A DNA stretch of 28,663 bases from Phyllobacteriaceae bacterium UBA1940 (GTDB lineage Bacteria; Pseudomonadota; Alphaproteobacteria; Rhizobiales; Rhizobiaceae), in the NCBI GenBank assembly GCA_002336975.1, contig DDFA01000089.1:18470-47132 (forward strand), in the 5' to 3' direction. Below the pieces are notes generated by a model. It was not told the DNA's origin and made no database searches. It saw only the letters and a list, made by a program, of their open reading frames with translations. This document shows positions 8,137 through 17,919 of the stretch, in pieces. The position numbers and the translations under genes were made by a program. How positions within the stretch are numbered: position 1 is the first letter of the stretch; every line of letters begins with the position of its first letter.

Positions 8137-10143
8137 CTACCTGACGCGCCACGCCTGCGTGCGGCTGAGCAGGCCTCGTGACGCCGCGGCATGGAGCAGC
8201 CGCGCCGCAACATTGGTGTAGAAGATCATCATGCCCATCGCTGCGGCCGGCGCGACGTCACCGGCGTCATCCATGTTGAGCACGGCGACCGAGGCGAGTT
8301 GCGTATGCGCCGAGTAGAGAAAGACGACGGCGGACACGGTCGTCATGGCGTTGACGAACAGATAGATGAAGATGTCGAGCAGCGCCGGCAGGCAGACCGG
8401 CACCGTGACACGCAGGAACAGTTTATGGAACGGCTGGCGCAGGGAGGCCGCCACCGGCTCGAATTCGCGGTCCATCTGTTTCAGCGCCGTCAGCGCGGTC
8501 AGGTGCGAGACGGTGTAGAAATGGGTGACGGTCGAAATGACCAGAATGGCCATCGTGCCGTAGATGACGTGCAGCGGATTTGCCGGATCGTTGAAGAAGA
8601 AGATGTAGGCAAGCCCAAGGACCAGCCCCGGCACGGCCATGGGCAGCATGGCCAGGAAGTGGAACAAGTTGCGTCCGACCGAAAAGCCGTCGGTCTTTTC
8701 CACCAAATAGGCGCCCAGAAAGACGGTCATGGCGCCAAATGCCGCGGTCATCGTCGCCAGAACCAGGGAATTGTAGTAGGAAGCCCAGCCGCCGCCATCC
8801 ATGCGGTCGAAGGCGTAGTTCTTCAGGCTGAGGGACAGGTCGTAGGGCCAGAATTTCACCAGCGCCGCGTATTGGCAGATCGCCAGAATGCCGATGACAA
8901 AGATCGCCGTCACGGCGCACCAGAGGAAAGCCAGCGTATCGAAATTGCGGTCCGGCTTCGGCTGGTAGGGCACCGATCTGGCCGAGAGCAGCGACACCTG
9001 CCGGCGCGTGACGATACGATCGACGATGAAGGCGAAGATCGCCGGAACGAGCAGCACGACCGAAACGACCGCTCCCATCTCGAAATTCTGTTGGCCGATG
9101 ACCTGCTTGTAGATGTCGACGGCCAGCACATTGTATTGCCCGCCAATAACCTTCGGCAGGCCGAAGTCGGTGATGACGAGGGTAAACACGACAAAGGCGG
9201 CCGAGATCAGGCCGTAGCGCGCGCCGGGAACCGTCACCGTCCAGAAGGTGCGCCATTTGGAGGCGCGCAGCGATTCCGCCGCCTCGTAGTGACGCTGGTC
9301 GGAAATCGACAGTGCGGTGGAAATGATGATGAGCGCATGCGGCAGTGTGAAGAAGACCGAGCCGATGACAATGCCCAGCGGCCCGTAGATCGACGCGCCG
9401 AAAAGCCAGTCTTTCAAGAACCCCTGATTTCCGAAGAGATAGATGAGCGCAATGCCCGGCAAGAGCGACGGCACCAGGATCGGCAGCACCATGGCCAGCC
9501 GGAAAAAGCCCTTGAACGGCATGCAGGAGCGGTTCAGCGCATAGGCGACGCCAAACGCCACCCCGATCGTGACGATCGTCGAGATGATCGCGATGGTCAT
9601 CGAATTGGTGATTGAACTCACCAGCGTCGGGCTGGAGAAGTAGGTGATGTAGTTGCCGAAACCGCGCGCCGTGACAGGCCTGAAGTTCACCCGGCGAAAG
9701 GTATTGGAATCGAGCTCGACCCATTCGCCAGAGCGTTTCAGGTCGAGCCCCACCAGAAACGGCGCTCCTTCGATCCCGCGGATCTTGTATCTGACCGGAG
9801 AGCGGAAGCTGAACTCGGGAAAGAGCTTGGTCGGGGCAAGCCGGCTGTCGGACGAGGCGCGCAGATCCGCGGCGGAAAACGCGCCAAGCTTGTCGTTGAG
9901 CGCTTGGGCCGTAACCACCGGTCCCCAATTGCCGGCGCCATCGTCAACCTGAAACTCGTAGCGGGACAGGTCGAACGCGTAGGTTGTGAACGACTTCGAC
10001 ATCATCGTGTAGAGCGGCAGCGCCAACGCGACGACGAGGTAGAGCCCGATGACGATCATCGCGGCGCGCTTGGTCCAGGCGTCGCTGTCGAGCCTCAGGC
10101 GAAGCGGTTTTCCGGGTGGCAAGGCGACGGTCGCGTCGGTCAC
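8137..10143 (-). CDS. phnU2: 2-aminoethylphosphonate-type ABC transporter fused permease
   Basis: A 668-residue permease carrying two BPD_transp_1 domains in one chain, as in the PhnU2/FbpB-like group, so one polypeptide would form the whole channel. Two EAA loops are visible: YEAAESLRASKWRTFWTVT in the first half, and the degenerate EPVAASLRQPFHKLFLRVT in the second. A stretch of about 100 residues after the first membrane segment (about residues 55-165) is hydrophilic and probably periplasmic; it makes the protein longer than common homologues. The start is GTG at 10143, with GGAGG 8 bases upstream inside the end of the ATPase gene and a 3-base gap. It is the last gene of the AEP operon. 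AEP specificity is inferred from context (phnW, phnA, phnY) and from the ATPase and binding protein. Confidence 0.87.
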   Translation of the reverse strand: MTDATVALPPGKPLRLRLDSDAWTKRAAMIVIGLYLVVALALPLYTMMSKSFTTYAFDLSRYEFQVDDGAGNWGPVVTAQALNDKLGAFSAADLRASSDSRLAPTKLFPEFSFRSPVRYKIRGIEGAPFLVGLDLKRSGEWVELDSNTFRRVNFRPVTARGFGNYITYFSSPTLVSSITNSMTIAIISTIVTIGVAFGVAYALNRSCMPFKGFFRLAMVLPILVPSLLPGIALIYLFGNQGFLKDWLFGASIYGPLGIVIGSVFFTLPHALIIISTALSISDQRHYEAAESLRASKWRTFWTVTVPGARYGLISAAFVVFTLVITDFGLPKVIGGQYNVLAVDIYKQVIGQQNFEMGAVVSVVLLVPAIFAFIVDRIVTRRQVSLLSARSVPYQPKPDRNFDTLAFLWCAVTAIFVIGILAICQYAALVKFWPYDLSLSLKNYAFDRMDGGGWASYYNSLVLATMTAAFGAMTVFLGAYLVEKTDGFSVGRNLFHFLAMLPMAVPGLVLGLAYIFFFNDPANPLHVIYGTMAILVISTVTHFYTVSHLTALTALKQMDREFEPVAASLRQPFHKLFLRVTVPVCLPALLDIFIYLFVNAMTTVSAVVFLYSAHTQLASVAVLNMDDAGDVAPAAAMGMMIFYTNVAARLLHAAASRGLLSRTQAWRVR

Positions 10144-10146
10144 GGC

Positions 10147-11283
10147 TCAAGCCTCCTTCGCATAGACGAGCAGGCGCTCCCGCGGCAACTCGATCTGCAT
10201 GTCGACGCCGGCCGCGATGTTGAGGCGACGCACGGCGTTGATGGAGAAATCCGCGATGAGGATGTGATCGCCCAGCCGTGCGGCCGACAGGCGCACCCGC
10301 CAGAACGCGCCGAGGAATTCGATGTCTTCAACCCGGGCATCGATCAGATTTTCGGCATTGCCGATATCCGCGGGCCTGCCGCCGGATATTGCGCCCGATG
10401 CATGGGGAATGATGTCGACCGGGCGAATGACGGCGACGGCGTCCGAGCCAGCGGGCAAAGCGTGTTTTTCACACAGGAATTCGGTGTAGCCGACTGCGAT
10501 CTTGCCGCCGTTGCCGATCTTCGCCGGAAGCTTGTTGGTCTCGCCAATGAAGTCGGCGACGAACAGGGTTTTCGGGTGGCGATAGACCTCGGTCGGCGTG
10601 CCCACCTGCTCGATGACGCCGTGGTTCATCACCACGATCCGGTCGGCCATCGAGAGCGCTTCCTCCTGGTCGTGGGTGACCATTATCGTCGTCACGCCCA
10701 GCTTGCGCTGCAGTTCCTTGATCTCGTGGCGCAGATGCACGCGCACCTTGGCGTCGAGCGCCGAGAGCGGTTCGTCGAGGAGCAGAAGGCCTGGATTGAT
10801 GGCGATGGCGCGGGCGAGCGCGATGCGCTGCTGCTGGCCTCCGGAAAGCTGCGCCGGGTATTTTTTTGCCTGCGAGGGCAGTCCGACGATGTTGAGCAGG
10901 TCAGCAACGCGCGCTTCGATTTCCTTCTTCGATCGCTTGGTGTTCTCAAGGCCGAAGGCGATGTTTTTCTCGATCGTCAGGTTGGGAAAGAGGGCGTAGG
11001 ACTGAAAAACGATGCCGTAGTCGCGCTTTGAGGGCGGCAGAACGGAAATGTCGGAACCGGCCTGATGGATGGCGCCGCGGGTTTGAAGGTCGAGCCCGGC
11101 GATGGCGCGCAGCAGCGTGGTCTTGCCGCAGCCTGACGGCCCGAGGAAGCAGACGAACTCGCCTTCGCCGACAGTCAGCGCGATATCGCACAGCGCGGTG
11201 AACTCGCCAAAATTCTTCCACAGGCCCTCAATCTTCAGATATTCGCCTCTCGCAGCCGTCTCGTTCCCGGTCGCATCATTCAT
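10147..11283 (-). CDS. phnT2: 2-aminoethylphosphonate-type ABC transporter ATP-binding protein
   Basis: A 378-residue ATPase with Walker A GPSGCGKT at residues 48-55, a Q-loop in VFQSYALFPN at 92-101, LSGGQQQR at 146-153, Walker B LLLLDEP just after, and the switch histidine in MVTHDQEEAL. A C-terminal TOBE-like regulatory domain follows residue 240 or so. It would drive uptake through the fused permease encoded immediately downstream. The ATG at 11283 is preferred because GGGAGG lies 7 bases before it; ATGs 51 and 66 bases further upstream have no such site. It belongs to the same family as Fe3+/polyamine ATPases, so phosphonate specificity rests on the operon, which is strong. Confidence 0.9.
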   Translation of the reverse strand: MNDATGNETAARGEYLKIEGLWKNFGEFTALCDIALTVGEGEFVCFLGPSGCGKTTLLRAIAGLDLQTRGAIHQAGSDISVLPPSKRDYGIVFQSYALFPNLTIEKNIAFGLENTKRSKKEIEARVADLLNIVGLPSQAKKYPAQLSGGQQQRIALARAIAINPGLLLLDEPLSALDAKVRVHLRHEIKELQRKLGVTTIMVTHDQEEALSMADRIVVMNHGVIEQVGTPTEVYRHPKTLFVADFIGETNKLPAKIGNGGKIAVGYTEFLCEKHALPAGSDAVAVIRPVDIIPHASGAISGGRPADIGNAENLIDARVEDIEFLGAFWRVRLSAARLGDHILIADFSINAVRRLNIAAGVDMQIELPRERLLVYAKEA

Positions 11284-11428
11284 CGACAGGCCTCCCAGCG
11301 GTTCGACTTTGGCGTCGGCGATTGTCTCATGTTTCATGGCAACATCCATCTCGCGCGCGGCGGCGCGTCGGACCCGTATTGCAAGACGGGCGCCGCTTGT
11401 CGGCGACGCCCGTGATCAGTTGGAAGGT

Positions 11429-12448
11429 TCAGGACTTGGGCTCGGACTTCGAGTCGTAGCGCTTCGTCCACTCTTCCAGGATCTTGGCCCGGTTGTTGGC
11501 TGCCCATTCGAAGTCGTTCTTGATCAGTTTCGACTCCAGGTCGGCTGGCAGGAACTCGACTTGCTTGGCCACGCCGTCCATGGCGAGCACCGCATAGCCG
11601 ACATTGTACTGCTCCATCGCGGCTTTGGAGATCGACCAGTCGAGCAGCTTCTTGGCGTCGTCGAGATTGTCGGTGCCGGCGACGATGCCGGACGCCTCCA
11701 TGTCCCAGCCAAGACCTTCGGTCGGGAACACGATCTCAAGCGGCGCCCCGTCCTTCTTGGATTTCGCCGCGCGAAACTCGAAGGAGATGCCGATCGGCGC
11801 CTCGCCTGCGGCCGCCATCTTGCAGGGCTTGGAGCCGGAATGGGTGTAGGCGGCGATGTTCTCATGCAGGCCGTCCATCAATTTCCAGCCTTCGTCCTCG
11901 CCGAAGATCTGGAGCCAGCTCGAGACGTCGAGATAGCCTGTGCCGGAGGAGGCCGGGTTCGGCATGATGATCGAACCCTTGTATTCCGGCTTGGCCAGGT
12001 CCTTCCAGCTGGTAGGCGCTGTCAGGCCCTTCTTCGCGCCCTCGACCGTGTTGAAGCAAATTGCGGCGGACCAGGCGTCCATTCCGACCCATGCCGGCGG
12101 GTTGTCGGTATCCTTGAAGGCAGGTTTCAACTTGTCCAGTCCTGCCGGCGCATAAGGTTCCAGCATGCCTTCGGCCTTCAGGATCAGCAGCGACGTGGCG
12201 GCCAGACCCCAGACCATATCCGCCTGCGGGTTGTCCTTCTCAGCCAGCAGCTTGGCGGTGACGACGCCCGTCGAGTCACGCACCCAGTTGATCTTGATGT
12301 CGGGGTATTCCTTGTTGAAAGCCTCGGCGTAGCGCGCAAGGTCTTCGGCTTCGATGGCGGTGTAGACGGTCAGTTCGCCCGCGATGGCGGTCGACGCGCA
12401 AAGCGAAAGCGCAATGCCCGCCAGGAGTTTCTGTGTGAACGTTTTCAT
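11429..12448 (-). CDS. phnS2: Periplasmic 2-aminoethylphosphonate-binding protein
   Basis: A 339-residue secreted binding protein. The N-terminus MKTFTQKLLAGIALSLC and an AIA-G cleavage site near residue 23 form a typical signal peptide. The mature part begins ELTVYTAIEAEDLARY, as in iron/phosphonate-type family 1 binding proteins, and has the conserved ADMVWGLAA and PASSGTGYL segments. It is the first gene of the importer, followed by the ATPase and the fused permease, and lies downstream of the AEP catabolic genes on the same strand. The ATG at 12448 sits directly before the signal peptide with a GGGA element about 9 bases upstream; the upstream ATG at 12544 would put 32 extra residues ahead of it. 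Binding of AEP is inferred from operon context. Confidence 0.88.
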   Translation of the reverse strand: MKTFTQKLLAGIALSLCASTAIAGELTVYTAIEAEDLARYAEAFNKEYPDIKINWVRDSTGVVTAKLLAEKDNPQADMVWGLAATSLLILKAEGMLEPYAPAGLDKLKPAFKDTDNPPAWVGMDAWSAAICFNTVEGAKKGLTAPTSWKDLAKPEYKGSIIMPNPASSGTGYLDVSSWLQIFGEDEGWKLMDGLHENIAAYTHSGSKPCKMAAAGEAPIGISFEFRAAKSKKDGAPLEIVFPTEGLGWDMEASGIVAGTDNLDDAKKLLDWSISKAAMEQYNVGYAVLAMDGVAKQVEFLPADLESKLIKNDFEWAANNRAKILEEWTKRYDSKSEPKS

Positions 12449-12691
12449 CGGTCTGTTCCCGTTTGGAGGCAGTTGTTGGTTCCAGATGCTCCGGGACGAC
12501 TGTCCGGACATCGCCTGCTCATCGCGCCGGTTGATGTCGCCCATGTGACAGATTAGGAACGGGCTATGGATAAGGGAAATCTATTTATCCTATGAAGCAG
12601 TAAGTTCAGCTGATATTTGTCATCGACATGACATAGAGCAGGCGCCGGCTCGGGCGGCGCCGCCAGCGTCGTCGGTTTCCGTTGTACGATT
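12449..12691 (-). promoter_or_regulatory. Intergenic region ahead of the AEP importer with two operator-like palindromes
   Basis: This 243-base gap is much longer than the others in the operon, so the importer may have its own promoter. It holds TGTCAT-CGAC-ATGACA at 12618-12633, with perfect 6-base arms, and GGATAA...TTATCC at 12568-12590 with an 11-base spacer. Both sit in an AT-richer patch. They could be operators or, for the first, a transcript hairpin after the broken oxidoreductase gene. No -10/-35 pair could be assigned with confidence. Confidence 0.4.
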
Positions 12692-13804
12692 TCAGGCGAA
12701 AAGCTGGGCGACCGTTTCTTCGCCGATTGCAAAACCGGTGCTGGCGCCGGTGCCACTGGTAGTCATCACCAGTCTTACGTCCTCGTGTGGGGCGTCGATG
12801 AACGCCTCGTCCGAGGCGGAGCAATAGGTTCCGGTCCAACGCGCCAGGACGGGCGGTGGCGGTCCGAAAAGCGCCGAATATTCGTCCAGGATCATCTGGG
12901 CGACGGTTTCAGGCGCGAACGGGTCGGGCGTCGCGCCAGAATGGTGGGAATCGCCGACTACCAGCGAACCATCGGCGCTTTGCACCACGATCAGGTGAAC
13001 GCCGTTGGCAAGCACCGCGTTGCGCTCGTGCAGCAGCCGGGACTTGAGCGCATTGCATTGCTGCATCGCCGCGTAGCCGCCATAGCGCAACAGGCTGAGG
13101 TCCGAAACAATCGCAGCGTCGAGTCGAAAGCCGGGGTCGCCCAGTCGCATCATATGCAGCTTGCAGCGCTGCACTCCGTAAGCGGCAATGCTCGCAGGAA
13201 ACAGCGTCGCCAGATCGTCTCCGGGGCAGATTGCGATTTTTGCGGCGCGGATGTCGCCATCGCTGGTCGAAACCACCGGCGGCGATACGCCGGCGACCGC
13301 GACGCCGCGCCGAAACTCGACTCCGTGAGCCTGTGTGAGCCAAGTTGCAAGCCGGGGTATGACTTGGCGGGATTCGACGCGCAGTTCATGCGGGCTGAAC
13401 AAGCCGCCGGCAATGTCGGCTGCCAGTGAGGCAGGGCAGTGGCGGGCGATAGCCGCCTCATCCAGTATGCTGGTTCCCTGGCCATCTTCGGTCGTGGCGT
13501 AGGCTTCGGGCACAGCCATCGCCTCGGGCCGCTGAGCGACGACAAGTTTGCCGCGCTGCAGGATATCAATCCCGGCAGCCTCTGAGATATCAAGCCAGAT
13601 GTGGCGGGTGCGCTCCGCGCGGAGCCTCGATCGACCCGGCGACTAGCCTGAGACCACCACCAGGCCAAAATTGCGGATCGAGGCGCCGTTGGCCTGGGTG
13701 TCCCGGTCGATCACAACGGCGCGAAGCCCACACCTTGCGGCGACCTGCGCCGTCGCCAGACCGATGACGCCCGCTCCGACGATGGCGAGATCGTAGTCAG
13801 CCAT
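12692..13804 (-). pseudogene. FAD-dependent aminophosphonate oxidoreductase, interrupted by in-frame TAG
   Basis: The reading frame from ATG 13804 to the stop at 12692 would encode a 370-residue DAO-type FAD oxidoreductase. The start gives the dinucleotide-binding motif AIVGAGVIGLATAQ at residues 7-20, an acidic residue ending the second strand, and the flavin-contact ASIRNFGLV at 41-49. Codon 54 is TAG (13643-13645). The frame then continues without shift through the substrate domain to a C-terminal TTSGTGASTGFAIG flavin motif. Relatives (the TIGR03364 group) usually have Gly-Gln there, so a single CAG-to-TAG change fits. In phosphonate clusters this group is thought to oxidise AEP-like or N-methylated aminophosphonates. 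A restart at ATG 13519 would lack the FAD-binding fold. It may be a pseudogene, a sequencing error or a suppressed codon. It sits 6 bases after phnY. Confidence 0.85.
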
Positions 13805-13810
13805 TTCGCT

Positions 13811-15268
13811 CTACCAGGGCAGCGAGAAGGTCTTGACGTTGGTGAACGACTTCATCGCCTCGATAACGCCTTCCTTGTAGCCGTTGCCACTGTCCTTGAT
13901 GCCGCCGAACGGGCTCATCTCAATACGGTAGCCCGGCACCTCCCAGATGTTGACGGTGCCGACCTTCAGCCCGGCGATATATTTTTGCATGCGGCGGAAA
14001 TCGTTGGTGCAGACACCCGACGACAGGCCAAATGCCGTCGAGTTAGACAGCGCGATCAACTCGTCGTCATTGTCGGGCGCGCGGATGATCGGGATGACAG
14101 GACCGAATGTCTCCTCCATCACCAGTTCGGATGCATGTGGGACTCGGTCGACGACAATCGGCGGAAGCAGCGCGCCCTTGCGGCCCGGATCGTACAGCAC
14201 TTCCGCGCCCTGATCCGCGGCCATGTAGACGCGTTTTTCGAACAATTCTGCCGCACGCGCGTGCACCACTGTCCCGAGGTCGGTCGAGAGGTCCATCGGA
14301 TCGCCAAAGCTCAGCCGCCTAGCGCGCTCCAGCACCAGCGGAACAAACCGGTCGGCGACCTTCTCCTGCACCAGAATGCGCTTGACGGCGGTGCAGCGCT
14401 GGCCGGAATTTTTGGTCGCCCCCGCAACCGCCAGATCGGCGGCCCTGGCGAGATCTTCGTCTGACAGATCGTTGAGGACGATCAGCGGGTCGTTGCCGCC
14501 GAGTTCCAGCACCTGGCGTCTGTAGCCGGCCTTTGACGCGATAAGTTTGCCCACTGGCACGCCGCCGGTGAAAGTGATCAGGTCGATATTCGGATTGGTG
14601 ATCATTTCGTCGCCGATATCCTTCGGCCAGCCGGTGACCACCGAAAGCATTTCGGGCGGCAGGCCGGCTTCATAGATGATGTCGGCCAGGACCAACGCCG
14701 TCATCGGCGTCAGTTCGGTCGGCTTGACGACGATGCAGTTATTGGTGGCGATCGCCGGCGCGATCTTGTGCGACACCATGTTGAGCGGGTGGTTGAACGG
14801 CGTGATCGCCGAGATTGCGCCGATCAGCGGCTCGCGCGTGGTGAAGATTTTTCGCTGCTTGCCGTGCGGCGTGAGATCGCAGGAGAAGATCTCGCCGTCG
14901 TCCTTGAGCAGCATCTGGCCGGTCAGCGTGTAGACGTCGAAAGCGCGGCCCACCTCGTAGAGCGAATCCTGCTTCGAAATGCCGAGTTCCAGCGTCACCA
15001 GGGTCGAGATTTCGTCCCTGCGGGCGTCGAGCAGTTCAGCCGTCTTGAGCAGTATCTTCTGACGTTCATAGCGTGTGAGCTTCGGCGTGTAATTCGCCGC
15101 GATATCAAAGGCGCGACGCGCATGTTCAGCATTGCCCGCCGGCACGGTGCCGACCACCGCGTCATTGTAGGGATAGTGCACATTGAGCGTTTCGTCCGCG
15201 TCGACCTTCCGGCCGGCGATGCGCATCGGCTCGTGGCGCACCTTGATGCTGGTTTCGGCCTTGGTCAT
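13811..15268 (-). CDS. phnY: Phosphonoacetaldehyde dehydrogenase
   Basis: A 485-residue NAD-dependent aldehyde dehydrogenase that would oxidise phosphonoacetaldehyde to phosphonoacetate in the cytoplasm. Family landmarks are PFNHPLN (157-163), the cofactor lysine in VVKPTELTP (180-188), FTGG (233-236), the general-base glutamate in LELGGNDP (254-261), the catalytic cysteine in [11 protein letters not shown] (C292), and the late [13 protein letters not shown] segment. Basic residues flanking the cysteine and in GRAF (R108) suit a phosphonate-bearing substrate. The start has GAGGA upstream, and phnA ends 10 bases before. Position between phnA and the oxidoreductase, with phnW at the operon head, makes the PhnY assignment strong rather than a generic aldehyde dehydrogenase. 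Confidence 0.93.
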   Translation of the reverse strand: MTKAETSIKVRHEPMRIAGRKVDADETLNVHYPYNDAVVGTVPAGNAEHARRAFDIAANYTPKLTRYERQKILLKTAELLDARRDEISTLVTLELGISKQDSLYEVGRAFDVYTLTGQMLLKDDGEIFSCDLTPHGKQRKIFTTREPLIGAISAITPFNHPLNMVSHKIAPAIATNNCIVVKPTELTPMTALVLADIIYEAGLPPEMLSVVTGWPKDIGDEMITNPNIDLITFTGGVPVGKLIASKAGYRRQVLELGGNDPLIVLNDLSDEDLARAADLAVAGATKNSGQRCTAVKRILVQEKVADRFVPLVLERARRLSFGDPMDLSTDLGTVVHARAAELFEKRVYMAADQGAEVLYDPGRKGALLPPIVVDRVPHASELVMEETFGPVIPIIRAPDNDDELIALSNSTAFGLSSGVCTNDFRRMQKYIAGLKVGTVNIWEVPGYRIEMSPFGGIKDSGNGYKEGVIEAMKSFTNVKTFSLPW

Positions 15269-15278
15269 CGCCCCGTCC

Positions 15279-16541
15279 TCAATTGCCAGGCAGCGCGGCC
15301 GCCATCACCGCGTAGTAGAACGCGTCGAAATTGCGCAGCGATGGCGCGCCGGGCTGGTCGGGCAGGATGCGGTTGGTGATGAAGGGCACTTCCTGCTCCG
15401 TCAGCCCGCCATGCGAACGCAGCGGCTCGTTCAGCGCCGCGAGGTCGTGGCGGTGTTCCGACGTGCCGATGGTCTTGTTCTCGCCCGACACGAGGATGAT
15501 GTCGCCCATGCGGTCTTCCGGCAGCTCGAACCGGGCGCAGCCCTCTTCGCGTCCGAGCACGGCGGTGATGCCCTCGACGCCTTTCAGCTTCTCGATGATC
15601 GCGGCGCGGTCGGCGCCTTTCGGCAGATAGGCGGTGGCGAACGAGCCAAGCGCGCCGTGATGCACGACATAGGGATCGGTGATCGGCAGGATAATGCGGG
15701 CCGCGTCCTTGCCGAGCCATTCGTCCATCAGGTCCTGGACATAGACGACATTTGGCGAACCGTCGGCGTGGTGCTTCGGTTTCATGCCGTGATCGGCGGT
15801 GATGACGATCGCCGCGCCAAGCCGATCGAGTTCCTCGAGATAGCGGTCGAACATTTCGTAGAAATCATTCGCCTGCCTGACGCCCGGCGCATATTTGTGC
15901 TGCACGTAGTCGGTCGTGGTCAGATACATCACGTCCGGGCGCCATTCCTTGAGCAGCTTGACGCCGGCGGCGAAGACAAACTCCGAAAGATCGGCGGAAT
16001 AGACTTCCGGCGCCGGGCGGCCGAGCCATTTGGAGGCGTTGTCGATGCCGTTGGCGGCCTTGGTCGTCGTGTCGGATTTTTCCGACGAAAAACAGATGGC
16101 GCGGTCCTCGTCATATTTCAGGCCGTGCCCGAGCAGTGCGCGCAGCTTGTCCTTCGCGGTGACGACCGCCACTTTGGCGCCGGCGTCGTAGAATGCCTTG
16201 AAGACGGTCGGCGCGCGTAGGAACTTCGGATCGTTCATCATCACCTCTTCCCCCGTTTCCGGGTTGTAGAGGTAGTTGCCGCAGATGCCGTGAACCGCCG
16301 GCGGGCGGCCGGTGGCAATCGACAGATTGTTCGGATTGGTGAAGGAGGGGATGACCGAATGCGCCAGGCGGACCGTGCCTTTGGCCTTGATGCGTTCGAG
16401 CGCCGGCATCAGCCCGACACGGATGGCCTCGTCGAGATAGGCCGGCTCGCAGCCGTCAAGGCAGATCGCAATTGCCGGGACGCGCGGCCAGGCATAGGAC
16501 CGGCCATTGGCCTCGACAGTGATGGGGGACATCTGGTTCAT
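15279..16541 (-). CDS. phnA: Phosphonoacetate hydrolase
   Basis: A 420-residue dizinc enzyme of the alkaline phosphatase superfamily that splits the C-P bond of phosphonoacetate to acetate and phosphate. The metal residues can be placed: D29 in CLDG, the nucleophile T68 in SFTNPNN, D211 and H215 in [10 protein letters not shown]250-H251 in TADHGM, and H376 in RSHGG. This set matches the family as characterised in Sinorhizobium. The start ATG at 16541 has AAGGA 7 bases upstream; an earlier in-frame ATG at 16577 lacks one. It follows phnW by 48 bases and precedes phnY by 10 bases, so the three core pathway genes are one transcript. No truncation or missing residue was found. Confidence 0.95.
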   Translation of the reverse strand: MNQMSPITVEANGRSYAWPRVPAIAICLDGCEPAYLDEAIRVGLMPALERIKAKGTVRLAHSVIPSFTNPNNLSIATGRPPAVHGICGNYLYNPETGEEVMMNDPKFLRAPTVFKAFYDAGAKVAVVTAKDKLRALLGHGLKYDEDRAICFSSEKSDTTTKAANGIDNASKWLGRPAPEVYSADLSEFVFAAGVKLLKEWRPDVMYLTTTDYVQHKYAPGVRQANDFYEMFDRYLEELDRLGAAIVITADHGMKPKHHADGSPNVVYVQDLMDEWLGKDAARIILPITDPYVVHHGALGSFATAYLPKGADRAAIIEKLKGVEGITAVLGREEGCARFELPEDRMGDIILVSGENKTIGTSEHRHDLAALNEPLRSHGGLTEQEVPFITNRILPDQPGAPSLRNFDAFYYAVMAAALPGN

Positions 16542-16589
16542 CTGGTTTTCCTTGGTCAGCGGTCGCGACGCAGCCACGACGTCAAAATT

Positions 16590-17798
16590 TCAGGCGGCGA
16601 GCTTGGCCCGTTCGTCGAGCGCGGCGCGGGGCGGGGCGGCGTCGGGCACGTTCATCTCGGCAAGTGACTGGCGCGCCGCCTCGACAACGCGGCGCATGAC
16701 ATGATGGTCCATCCGGCCGATACAGCCGACCCGGAACGAATCCACCACGGTCAGCTTGCCCGGATAGATGATGAAGCCCTTGCCCTTCATCAGGTCGTAG
16801 AAGCGGCTGAAGACGAAGTTCTCATGCGCCGGGCAGAAGAACGTGACGATGATCGGCGACAGCCAGCGGTCGGACAACAGCGTCTCGAAGCCGAGTTCGC
16901 GCATGCCCGCCACCATCGTGTCGCGGTTGGAGATGTAGCGCGCGCCGCGCCCGGCTACGCCGCCTTCGGCCTCATGGATGCGCAGCGCCTCGAGGAAGGC
17001 GGCGACGACATGGGTCGGCGGGGTGAAACGCCACTGGCCGGTCTTTTCCATCGTCGCCCATTGCGCATGCACGTCGAGCGACAGCGAATGACTGTGGCCC
17101 TTTGCAGCTTCAAGTTCGGATTTCCTGGCGATGACGAAGCCGAAACCCGGCACGCCCTCGATGCATTTGTTTGCCGACGAAACCATCGCCTCGTAGCGAA
17201 TGTCGTTGACGTCGAGCGGGATGGCGCCGAATGCGCTCATCGAGTCGACCAGCAGTTTGCGACCACGCGCGTAGACGACGTCCGATATCTCGGCGACCGG
17301 GTTCAAGATGCCGGAACTCGTCTCGCAATGAATGGCGAGCACGTGGGTGATCGCTGGATCGGCGTCGAGCGCGGCGGCCACCTCGTCGCCACGCGGCGGC
17401 AGGTAGTCGCCCTTGTCGATCAGCGTGTAGGCGCGTCCCAGATATTGCATCGTCTGCGCCGCCCGCAGTCCGTAGGCGCCATTGGCCAGCACCAGCACCT
17501 TGCCGTCCTTCGGCACGAACGAGCCGAGCATCGCCTCGACGCAGAAGGAGCCGGAGCCTTGCATCGGCACGCAGTCATATTCGTCGTTCCTGTCGCCCGT
17601 CAGCGCCAGCAGGCGGCGGCGAAGCTCGGCGGTCATGGCGCGAAAGTCGTCGTCCCATGAACCCCAGTCACGCAGCATCGCCTGCTTGACCGCATAGCAG
17701 GTCGTCAGCGGGCCGGGCGTCAGGAGGTAGGGTTCGCCGAGCGCCGGCGCCTCAAATCCTTCACCGGTGATCGCCGCCATTCTGGCATCGGCTGGCAT
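16590..17798 (-). CDS. phnW: 2-aminoethylphosphonate--pyruvate transaminase
   Basis: A 402-residue class V PLP aminotransferase that converts AEP plus pyruvate to phosphonoacetaldehyde plus alanine, the first step of this operon's pathway. Conserved parts include YLLTPGPLTT near residue 24, MQGSGSFCVEAML at 79-91, HCETSSGILNP at 157-167, the cofactor aspartate in VDSMSAFG (D185), the Schiff-base lysine in SSANKCIEGVPG (K211), and GFIIYPGK late in the chain. AAGGAG lies 6 bases before the ATG at 17798, and the earlier ATG at 17831 is rejected. It heads the minus-strand operon and is divergent from the LysR-family regulator, the usual arrangement for an activator-controlled catabolic operon. 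Confidence 0.95.
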   Translation of the reverse strand: MPADARMAAITGEGFEAPALGEPYLLTPGPLTTCYAVKQAMLRDWGSWDDDFRAMTAELRRRLLALTGDRNDEYDCVPMQGSGSFCVEAMLGSFVPKDGKVLVLANGAYGLRAAQTMQYLGRAYTLIDKGDYLPPRGDEVAAALDADPAITHVLAIHCETSSGILNPVAEISDVVYARGRKLLVDSMSAFGAIPLDVNDIRYEAMVSSANKCIEGVPGFGFVIARKSELEAAKGHSHSLSLDVHAQWATMEKTGQWRFTPPTHVVAAFLEALRIHEAEGGVAGRGARYISNRDTMVAGMRELGFETLLSDRWLSPIIVTFFCPAHENFVFSRFYDLMKGKGFIIYPGKLTVVDSFRVGCIGRMDHHVMRRVVEAARQSLAEMNVPDAAPPRAALDERAKLAA

Positions 17799-17919
17799 TG
17801 TCGTCTCCTTGCAATTCCGCCTTGACGCCAACGACTCTGCCCGCTTTCAATCTATATGAAAAATCGTTATTTTGTATTCATGCATAAAATTGATCGATGA
17901 ACAGCGAAGGCAGGGATCG
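17799..17919. promoter_or_regulatory. Divergent promoter region phnW / LysR regulator
   Basis: This 121-base gap separates the head of the AEP operon from its divergent regulator. It contains a markedly AT-rich core (about 17845-17893) in an otherwise GC-rich window. Within it AAAAT-CGTT-ATTTT at 17860-17873 is a perfect hyphenated palindrome, and ATGAA...TTCAT arms surround it. A LysR-type regulator normally binds such a site between divergent genes. The exact operator and start sites are inferred. Confidence 0.55.
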
